From: DASRSS01 sp035765515
GTDB lineage: Bacteria; Actinomycetota; Actinomycetes; Mycobacteriales; Jatrophihabitantaceae
DNA length: 28,035 bases
Direction: 5' to 3'
Assembly (NCBI GenBank): GCA_035765515.1
Contig: DASTXN010000166.1
Location: forward strand, 1-28,035
Shown here: positions 6,459 through 12,024 of the stretch, piece after piece
Layout: each line of letters opens with the position of its first letter
Position numbering within the stretch: position 1 is the stretch's first letter
Position numbers and translations under genes: made by a program
The notes under the pieces: model-generated
What the model was told of the DNA's origin: nothing
What the model saw: only the letters and a program-made list of their open reading frames with translations
Databases searched by the model: none

Positions 6459-8179
6459 CGCTTTCCACCTTTCAGCGGCGTATGTGGGCCGAAATCATCC
6501 CGCTCAAAGGTGAAAAGCGGGGAACCGGACTCGTCCAGAGTGACGTTCAGGTGGCCGCGCCACGAGCCGTCGTCGCGGTCGGGGAAGTCCTCGCGCCAGT
6601 GCGAGCCCCGGGTCTCCTCGCGGCGCTGCGCGGCCAGCACGAGCGCGGACGCGACGGTGAGCAGGTTCGTCGCCTCCCAATTCTCGGTGGCGGGCGCGGG
6701 CTCGGTGGCGGGGACGGGCTCGGTGGACGGCGCGCGCACGCTGTCCGTGCCGTCCGCGGCCAGGTCGGCCAGGCCGTCCGCCGCGGCGGCCAACCCCTTG
6801 GCCTCGCGCAACACGCCGACGTGCTCGCTCATCAGCTGCTGCAGCCGCGGACGGAGCGCGTCGTCCAGCAGCGGGCCGGCGGCAACGGGCACCGCGGGGG
6901 CAGGCGGAGCGGCCGGATCCCCGAGACGGCGCACGATCGCGTCCGCGATGCGGTGACCGAAGACGAGGCCCTCCAGCAGCGAGTTGGACGCCAGCCGGTT
7001 GGCGCCGTGTACGCCCGTGCAGGCCGTCTCGCCGCACGCGAACAGGCCGCGCAGCGACGTCTCGCCGGACAGGTCCGTGCGCACGCCGCCGCTGGCGAAG
7101 TGACACGCCGGGACCACCGGGATCAGCTCGCGCACCGGGTCGATGCCGTGCGAGCGCAGCGACGCGAGGATGGTCGGGAACCGCACGCGCCACTTCTCCT
7201 CGCCGAACGCGCGCGCGTCCAGCCACATGTTCTCCGCATCGTGCTCGCGCATGCGACGCACGATCGCCTTGGCGACCACGTCGCGCGGCGCGAGGTCGGC
7301 GAGTTCGTGCACGCCCTGCATGAACCGCGTGCCTGCGTCGTCGACCAGGAACGCACCCTCGCCGCGCACCGCCTCGCTGACCAGCGGCTGCTGCCCGCGT
7401 GAACGCGCGCCGAGCCACGTCACCGTCGGGTGGAACTGGACGAACTCCAGGTCACGCACGACCGCGCCCGCACGCAGCGCGGCCGCGACGCCATCACCCG
7501 TCGATACCGAGGGATTGGTGCTGGACGCGTACACTTGGCCGATGCCGCCGGTGGCCAGCACGACCGCGCGCGCGTGCACCGCGCCGACGCCGTCGCGCGC
7601 GCCCTCGCCCATCACGTGCAAGGTCAACCCCGCGATCTCGCCGGCAGCAGTCCGCAGCAGGTCGAGGACGAGCGCGTGCTCGATCACCTCGACGTCCGTC
7701 GCGTCCAGGACACGCGTCACCAGCGCGCGCTCGATCTCGGCACCGGTGGCGTCCCCGCCTGCGTGCGCGATGCGGTTGCGGTGGTGGCCGCCCTCCCGCG
7801 TGAGCGACAGGCTGCCGTCACCCGTCCGGTCGAAGCGCGCTCCGATCTGGGCCAGTTCGCGTACCGCGGCCGGACCCTCCCGAACCAGCACGCGCACCGC
7901 GGCCTCGTCACAGACGCCCGCGCCGGCGACGATCGTGTCGGCGAAGTGCTCCTCCGGCGAATCCCCCGCGCCGAGGGCGGCCGCGATGCCGCCCTGTGCC
8001 CACGGCGTCGATCCGGCGGCGAGAATATCCTTTGTCACCAACGTGATTCGCAGCTGCGAGTGACGCGCGATGTGCAGCGCCGTAGTCAGTCCGGCGATAC
8101 CCGAACCGACGACCACCACGTCCGTCGCGGTGGTCCAGCCCGGCTCCGGAGCAGCCAGTCGCCGCGGCAGCTTGATCAC
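6455..8179 (-). CDS. nadB: L-aspartate oxidase
   Basis: A 574-residue flavoprotein that oxidises L-aspartate to iminoaspartate in de novo NAD synthesis. The FAD dinucleotide fold VVVVGSGIAGLTTAL is at 21-35, STPWAQGGIAAAL at 57-69, active-site QFHPT (His250), HELADLAPRD (Arg299), PACHFASGGVRTD (His360) and FACGETACTGVHGANRLASNSLLEGLVF at 380-407. A C-terminal helical domain follows. GTG at 8179 is chosen over an in-frame TTG at 8215 because GGAG (8190-8187) lies 7 nt before it and the extension would only translate repeat DNA. The start lies within one arm of the 71-bp palindrome. The last ~20 residues are encoded by another inverted repeat, so the tail may be repeat-derived. Confidence 0.95.
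   Translation of the reverse strand: MIKLPRRLAAPEPGWTTATDVVVVGSGIAGLTTALHIARHSQLRITLVTKDILAAGSTPWAQGGIAAALGAGDSPEEHFADTIVAGAGVCDEAAVRVLVREGPAAVRELAQIGARFDRTGDGSLSLTREGGHHRNRIAHAGGDATGAEIERALVTRVLDATDVEVIEHALVLDLLRTAAGEIAGLTLHVMGEGARDGVGAVHARAVVLATGGIGQVYASSTNPSVSTGDGVAAALRAGAVVRDLEFVQFHPTVTWLGARSRGQQPLVSEAVRGEGAFLVDDAGTRFMQGVHELADLAPRDVVAKAIVRRMREHDAENMWLDARAFGEEKWRVRFPTILASLRSHGIDPVRELIPVVPACHFASGGVRTDLSGETSLRGLFACGETACTGVHGANRLASNSLLEGLVFGHRIADAIVRRLGDPAAPPAPAVPVAAGPLLDDALRPRLQQLMSEHVGVLREAKGLAAAADGLADLAADGTDSVRAPSTEPVPATEPAPATENWEATNLLTVASALVLAAQRREETRGSHWREDFPDRDDGSWRGHLNVTLDESGSPLFTFERDDFGPHTPLKGGKR
6459..6519 (-). repeat. Inverted repeat at the nadB/nadC junction, diverged relative of the 71-bp element
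   Basis: Arms 6459-6478 and 6500-6519 are 20 bp each and complementary at 18 positions, with a 21-nt spacer. The arm text (CGYTTTYCAC... / ...GGTGRAAAGCG) resembles the ends of the 71-bp elements at 8173, 11098 and 16634. On the nad transcript the 5' arm encodes part of the NadB tail. The 3' arm holds the nadC ribosome-binding site and ends directly at the nadC ATG. Confidence 0.75.
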
Positions 8180-8243
8180 GTTTTCACTCCGTCCGGCCGG
8201 TTTGGGGCCGCCCAAGCGATCACACCGGGTGAAAACGTGATCA
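8173..8243. repeat. 71-bp palindromic junction element, copy 1 (panC/nadB)
   Basis: The outer arms are a perfect 15-bp inverted repeat: TGATCACGTTTTCAC at 8173-8187 and GTGAAAACGTGATCA at 8229-8243. An inner stem, 8200-8206 with 8211-8217, closes a GCCG loop and includes one T-G wobble. Read on the + strand it matches the copies at 11098-11168 (54/71) and 16634-16704 (53/71) without gaps. On the panC-nadB transcript the first three bases are the panC TGA stop, and the far arm contains the nadB GTG start with GGAG at the stem base. Confidence 0.92.
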
Positions 8244-9068
8244 CGGCAGGACCACCGGAACGTTGTCGATCAGCCGGGTGCTGCCCACGCGCGCGGCGAC
8301 CAGCAGCCGCGCCGGGCCGGACGCGGGCACGGCGCCGAGTTCGGGATCGGTCAGCTCCAAATAGTCGACGTCCACATCGGCGGCCGCGTCCAGCACCGCA
8401 CGCGCCGCCTCCACCACCGCGCGCGCTCCCTGCGGCGCTGCGTCCTGGCCGGCGAACAGGGCGCGCGACAGCGACAGCGCCTGCGCGCGATCGTCCGCGG
8501 ACAGGTACACGTTCCGGCTCGACAGCGCCAGGCCGTCGTCCTCGCGGACGGTCGGGACGCCCGCCACCGCCACCATCAGGTCCAGGTCGGCTGCCATGCG
8601 CCTGATCAGGGTCAGCTGCTGGTAGTCCTTCTCGCCGAAGAACGCGACGGCGGGGCGCACCAGCCCGAAGAACTTCGCGACCACCGTCAGCGCACCGGCG
8701 AAGTGACCGGGACGCGTCCTTCCCTCCAGCCGTTCGCCCAACGGGCCCGGATCGATGCGCACCGTCACATCGCCGCCCGGGTACACGTCCTCGGCCGACG
8801 GCGCCCACACCACGTCCACGCCGGCGGATTCGCAGCGCGCCACGTCGGCGTCGAGCGTGCGCGGGTAACGGCCGAAGTCCTCGTTCGGCCCGAACTGCAG
8901 CGGGTTGACGAAGACGGTCGCGATCACCGACTCGCTCGCCTCGCGGGCGGCCGTCATCAGCGCCTGGTGGCCGGCGTGCAACGCGCCCATGGTCGGTACC
9001 AGGCCGACCGGCCCCGTCATCGTCTCGCGTGCGGCGAAGAAGTCCGCCCGCGAATGCACCAGCTTCAT
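8241..9068 (-). CDS. panC: Pantothenate synthetase (pantoate--beta-alanine ligase)
   Basis: A 275-residue PanC, joining pantoate and beta-alanine with ATP. It has the HIGH-type PTMGALHAGH at 25-34, VFVNPLQFGPNEDFGRYPRT at 52-71, RPGHFAGALTVVAKFF at 119-134, GEKDYQQL at 145-152 and the KMSKS-like SSRN at 183-186. Length is normal. The ATG overlaps the DUF2520 stop by 4 bp. Its TGA stop is the first triplet of the 71-bp palindrome leading into nadB. In Mycobacterium panD follows panC, as I recall; here nadB and nadC occupy that place, as I recall for Streptomyces. Confidence 0.97.
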   Translation of the reverse strand: MKLVHSRADFFAARETMTGPVGLVPTMGALHAGHQALMTAAREASESVIATVFVNPLQFGPNEDFGRYPRTLDADVARCESAGVDVVWAPSAEDVYPGGDVTVRIDPGPLGERLEGRTRPGHFAGALTVVAKFFGLVRPAVAFFGEKDYQQLTLIRRMAADLDLMVAVAGVPTVREDDGLALSSRNVYLSADDRAQALSLSRALFAGQDAAPQGARAVVEAARAVLDAAADVDVDYLELTDPELGAVPASGPARLLVAARVGSTRLIDNVPVVLP

Positions 9069-9952
9069 GCGTCCAGCACCTCGATGACCGCCGCGAACTG
9101 CTCAGCGTCCAGCCGCCCCGCGTCCCGCGCGCGCTCGGCGGTCCGTCGGGCCATCGCGCGGTACGACGGCAGGGCATCCGGTGCGGCCGCCTGCAGCGTG
9201 CGCAGGTGCGCGGCGACGGTGGCGACGTCGCCGCGCGAGACCGGCCCGGTGAGCGCGGCGTCGCGCAGCCGCAGCGCGTTGTCCAGCGCAGCACTGACCA
9301 GCGGGGCGAGCAGTTGGTCCGAACGCTCCACGCCGGCACCGTCCAGCAGCGCGAGCGCGTCCGCGATCAGCGTGACCAGATGATTCGACCCGACGGACAG
9401 CGCGGCGTGGTAGAGCGGACGGGCCGGTTCGGGCACCCAGACCGGCTCGCCCCCCATCTCGAGCACGAGCGACTCCGCGACGGGACGCAGGTCGTCGTCG
9501 GCGGTCACGCCGAACGGTGCGCCGTCGAGGCGGTCGAGGTCCTCGGGACGCCCCACGAACGTCATCACCGGGTGCAGCGCGAGCGGAATGACACCGCGCG
9601 CGGCGGCGGGGTCGAGCACGCCGATGCCCTGGGCGCCGGACGTGTGCGCGACGAGCTGGCCGGTGTGCCAGCTGCCGGTGTCGGCCAGACCGGCGACCAG
9701 CGGGCGCAGCGCGTCGTCCGGCACCGCGAGCAGGACCAGGTCGGCTCCGGCCACCACCTCGTCCATCGGCAGGACCGGGGCCTGTGGCAGCAACCGTTCG
9801 GCGCGCTCGCGTGAGGACGCCGATACCGCGACGACGCCGGTGATCTCGTGACCGCTGCGGGCCAGCGCGGCACCCAGGGTGCTGCCGACGCGCCCGGCGC
9901 CGACGACCCCCACCCGCAACCGGGCCGGCCTGCTGGATTCTGGAGTGCCCAT
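9065..9952 (-). CDS. Rossmann-like / DUF2520 domain protein
   Basis: A 295-residue NAD(P)-binding protein of the family found next to panC in actinobacteria (Rv3603c-like). The N-terminal Rossmann motif is VGVVGAGRVGSTLGAALARSGH (from about 14), then DLVLLAVPDDALRPLV and VAHTSGAQGIGVLDP. The C-terminal DUF2520 helical domain contains HPVMTFVG and PLYHAALSVGSNHLVTLIADAL. The fold resembles 6-phosphogluconate or ketopantoate-reductase-like dehydrogenases. A role in pantoate formation is often suspected from context but is not shown by this sequence. It is the first gene of the panC-nadB-nadC-coaX transcript, with a candidate -10 (TAGGCT, 9969-9964) 11 nt upstream, divergent from the MazG-like gene. 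Confidence 0.9.
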   Translation of the reverse strand: MGTPESSRPARLRVGVVGAGRVGSTLGAALARSGHEITGVVAVSASSRERAERLLPQAPVLPMDEVVAGADLVLLAVPDDALRPLVAGLADTGSWHTGQLVAHTSGAQGIGVLDPAAARGVIPLALHPVMTFVGRPEDLDRLDGAPFGVTADDDLRPVAESLVLEMGGEPVWVPEPARPLYHAALSVGSNHLVTLIADALALLDGAGVERSDQLLAPLVSAALDNALRLRDAALTGPVSRGDVATVAAHLRTLQAAAPDALPSYRAMARRTAERARDAGRLDAEQFAAVIEVLDA

Positions 9953-9963
9953 CGTTGGCTGGC

Positions 9964-9997
9964 AGCCTACTTGCGCGCTCGCGGGGGCCAGTAGGTT
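9964..9997. promoter_or_regulatory. Divergent promoter region, DUF2520 (-) and MazG-like (+)
   Basis: Two TANNNT hexamers face outwards in the 53-bp gap. TAGGCT on the minus strand (9969-9964) lies 11 nt before the ATG at 9952. TAGGTT on the plus strand (9992-9997) lies 8 nt before the GTG at 10006. Both give very short or no leaders, and neither gene has a Shine-Dalgarno sequence. The complementary CCTAC/GTAGG sequences make a loose dyad. Confidence 0.5.
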
Positions 9998-10005
9998 GTC
10001 CTGTC

Positions 10006-10341
10006 GTGGAGTCCCTCACCGAGGTGGTGACGCGCACCGCCGACGCCGCCGAGTTGCACGCCCCGGTCCCGACGCTGCTGCTGGAGCTGCAGTCACTGCT
10101 CGGGTTGCTCACCGCGACCGTCACCGACGCGACCGATCGCGGGCGCCGCCCGTTCCGTCCGACGCCCGACTGGCCGGACCGCTTCGGTGATCTCGCCTAC
10201 GCCGTCTACCTGCTCGCCGACCAGAGTGGTGTGGACGTGGACGCCGCCGTGCGAGCTGCCGCGGCGAACGTCCAGCACCGCCTGCAGCGGGGCGCTCAGC
10301 AGGCGCCGTCGCAGGCCGACTGGCCGTTCGGATCGGAGTGA
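10006..10341 (+). CDS. MazG-like family small protein (possibly degenerate)
   Basis: A 111-residue all-helical protein. The segment WPDRFGDLAYAVYLLADQSGVDVDAAVRAAAANVQHRL matches the second half of all-alpha nucleotide pyrophosphohydrolases of the MazG-like type (usually ELGDvLwyl..La...gvD). The first of those acidic positions is Arg here, and the first helix has a single clear Glu (LLLELQSLLG), so metal binding and catalysis may be weakened or lost. GTG at 10006 is chosen because an ATG at 9955 would leave only 2 bp to the divergent ATG and no promoter room. GGAG near its 3' end serves as ribosome-binding site of the next gene, so the two are probably co-transcribed. Function uncertain. Confidence 0.65.
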   Translation: MESLTEVVTRTADAAELHAPVPTLLLELQSLLGLLTATVTDATDRGRRPFRPTPDWPDRFGDLAYAVYLLADQSGVDVDAAVRAAAANVQHRLQRGAQQAPSQADWPFGSE

Positions 10342-10347
10342 ATCTCC

Positions 10348-11100
10348 TTGCTTCGTAAGCGGATTCTCATCACCGGCGCGAGTTCTGGGCTCGGCGCAGA
10401 GATGGCCCGACAGTTCGCTGCACGCGGCCGCGACCTCGTGCTGTGTGCGCGCCGGACGGATCGGCTCGAGGAGCTGCGTGGCTCGATCGCGACGGCGCAC
10501 ACGAACGTCCGTGTGGTGGTGTGCGAACTTGACGTAAACGATCACGACGCAGTGTTCGAGGTCTTCGACGCGGCTGTGTCCCAACTGGGCGGTCTGGACC
10601 GGGTGATCGTCAACGCCGGGCTCGGCAAGGGCGCGTCGATAGGCACCGGCCGGTTCGACGCCAACCGCGAGACGGCGATGACGAACTTCGTCGCGGCGCT
10701 GGCGCAGTGCGAGGCCGCGATGCGGCACTTCCGCGCGGTGGAGGCAGGGCACCTGGTGGTGATCTCGTCGATGTCCGCGATGCGCGGGATGCCGCGCACG
10801 CTCACGACGTACGCCGCGTCGAAGGCGGGCGTGGCCGCGCTCGCCGAGGGGATCCGGGCGGACGTCCACGGCTCGCCGATCAAGGTCACCACGATCTTCC
10901 CCGGGTACATCCGTTCGGAGATGAACGACCGGGTCGCCGGCCGCACGCCGCTCATGGTCGGCACCGAGAAGGGCGTCCGGTCGATCGTGCGGGCCATCGA
11001 ACGGGAACCGGCGACCGCGGCGGTGCCGCCGTGGCCGTGGGTGCCGCTCGGCTTCGTGATGCGGCACGCGCCCCTCGGCCTGGTCCGCCGGCTGTCCTGA
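10348..11100 (+). CDS. Short-chain dehydrogenase/reductase (classical SDR)
   Basis: A 250-residue SDR. NAD(P)-binding TGASSGLG is at 9-16, with Arg35-Arg36 after the second strand (LCARRTDRL) favouring NADP. NAG is at 89-91, the catalytic Ser at 140/141 (VISSMSAM), and Tyr155 and Lys159 in YAASK. FPGYIRSEM follows the active site. The C-terminus has a hydrophobic VPPWPWVPLGFVMRHAPLG segment that may touch the membrane. The start is TTG at 10348 with GGAG (10335-10338) 9 nt upstream, inside the previous gene's end. Its TGA stop is the first triplet of the second 71-bp element. It could act in the island pathway (AtuB/AtuG are SDRs), but the substrate is unknown. Confidence 0.88.
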   Translation: MLRKRILITGASSGLGAEMARQFAARGRDLVLCARRTDRLEELRGSIATAHTNVRVVVCELDVNDHDAVFEVFDAAVSQLGGLDRVIVNAGLGKGASIGTGRFDANRETAMTNFVAALAQCEAAMRHFRAVEAGHLVVISSMSAMRGMPRTLTTYAASKAGVAALAEGIRADVHGSPIKVTTIFPGYIRSEMNDRVAGRTPLMVGTEKGVRSIVRAIEREPATAAVPPWPWVPLGFVMRHAPLGLVRRLS

Positions 11101-11168
11101 TCAGGCTTTCCCTCGCCCCGGCCGGGTGGCGGGCGCCGAAGCGGACAGGCCGCGTGAAAACGTGATCG
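11098..11168. repeat. 71-bp palindromic junction element, copy 2 (SDR / TIGR03084)
   Basis: Gapless match to copy 1 at 54 of 71 positions. It begins with the TGA stop of the SDR and ends GTGAAAACGTGATCG. The left arm (TGATCAGGCTTTCCC) is less complementary to the right arm than in copy 1, so the hairpin is weaker. The terminal GTGATC opens only an 11-codon frame (11162-11197), which I do not call as a gene. Confidence 0.9.
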
Positions 11169-11184
11169 GTTCCCTAAAAACAAG

Positions 11185-11223
11185 CAAGCAGGCTTGATTT
11201 GTTTACCGGGTCGGTGCCAGGCT
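11185..11223 (+). promoter_or_regulatory. Candidate operon promoter with overlapping 12-bp operator dyad
   Basis: TTGATT (11194-11199), an 18-bp spacer and CAGGCT (11218-11223) form a plausible -35/-10 pair. CAGGCT ends 6 nt before the ATG at 11230, as in the leaderless promoters elsewhere in the window. The dyad CAAGCAGGCTTG (11185-11196, 10 of 12 symmetric) overlaps the -35 and lies inside an unusually A/T-rich stretch (AAACAAGC...ATTTGTTT). It would suit binding by the TetR regulator encoded at the end of the island. No binding evidence is available. Confidence 0.45.
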
Positions 11224-11229
11224 GGGCCG

Positions 11230-12024
11230 ATGCCCGACCTGAACGCCCAGCTGCTGGCGGACCTGACCGCTGAGGGCGACGACCTGGACATGCTGGTCGC
11301 GGACCTGCCCACCGCCGAGTGGGCGCGCCCGACCCCGTCCGCCGGCTGGACGATCGCCCATCAGGTCGCGCACCTGGCCTGGACCGACCGCGTCGCCACG
11401 CTCGCCGCGACCGACGCCGACGCCTTCGCCGCCGAGCTGCAGGCCGCACTCCCCCGCATCGGCACGTTCGTCGACGACGCCGCGGCCGAGGGCGCCGCTG
11501 CCGCGCCGGCCGAGCTGCTGGCCGGCTGGCGGGCCGGGCGCTCGGCGCTGGCCGGCGCGCTCGCCGACGTACCGGTCGGCACGAAGCTGCCCTGGTTCGG
11601 CCCGCCGATGAGCCCGGCGTCGATGGCGACCGCCCGGCTGATGGAGACCTGGGCGCACGGCCAGGACGTCGCCGACGCGCTGGCGATCACCCGCCCATCC
11701 ACCGCGCGGCTGCGGCATGTCGCGCACATCGGCGTGCGGACCCGTGACTTCGCGTATGCGGTCAACGACCGGACGCCGCCGGCCGAGCCGTTCCGCGTCG
11801 AACTCACCGCCCCCGACGGCAGGCTGTGGACGTGGGGACCCGAGGACGCGACGCAGCGGATCACCGGACCCGCGCTGGACTTCTGCCTACGGGTCACGCA
11901 GCGCCGCCATCGCGACGACCTGTCCCTGGTCGCAACCGGTCCGGACGCGGACGCCTGGTTGGACATCGCACAGGCCTTCGCGGGGCCGCCCGGCACCGGA
12001 CGTCCTGCCGGAGCCCAGACATGA
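11230..12024 (+). CDS. TIGR03084-family (DinB/MDMPI-like) metal-binding protein
   Basis: A 264-residue actinobacterial protein. The N-terminal DinB/mycothiol-maleylpyruvate-isomerase-like bundle (about 1-150) has the family opening MPDLNAQLLADLTAEGDDLDMLV, then W..PTPSAGWTIAHQVAHLAWTD and WAHGQDVADAL. The His residues of AHQVAHL and WAHGQD are the expected metal ligands. The C-terminal half (about 160-255) is a beta-rich domain. TIGR03084 members have no established function, though relatives use mycothiol. The ATG at 11230 matches the family N-terminus; an ATG at 11194 would add 12 residues across the promoter. The stop overlaps the AtuA-like ATG by 4 bp, making it the first gene of the carboxylase operon. 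Confidence 0.88.
   Translation: MPDLNAQLLADLTAEGDDLDMLVADLPTAEWARPTPSAGWTIAHQVAHLAWTDRVATLAATDADAFAAELQAALPRIGTFVDDAAAEGAAAAPAELLAGWRAGRSALAGALADVPVGTKLPWFGPPMSPASMATARLMETWAHGQDVADALAITRPSTARLRHVAHIGVRTRDFAYAVNDRTPPAEPFRVELTAPDGRLWTWGPEDATQRITGPALDFCLRVTQRRHRDDLSLVATGPDADAWLDIAQAFAGPPGTGRPAGAQT

Noticed and set aside
5572..6468. N-terminal extension of coaX to a 554-residue frame
   Set aside because: The added part is the shadow of nadC; the ATG at 5571 directly precedes the CoaX P-loop and has a ribosome-binding site.
8180..8215. Upstream TTG start for nadB
   Set aside because: It would translate repeat DNA and has no ribosome-binding site; GTG at 8179 has GGAG at 7 nt.
5559..8605. Several 300-465-codon plus-strand frames across nadC, nadB and panC
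   Set aside because: All are antisense to unmistakable enzymes and show shadow composition (Arg, Gln, His, Gly rich).
11162..11197. An 11-codon peptide starting at the GTG of the second 71-bp element
   Set aside because: Too short and without supporting signal; the frame probably results from the fixed end of the element.
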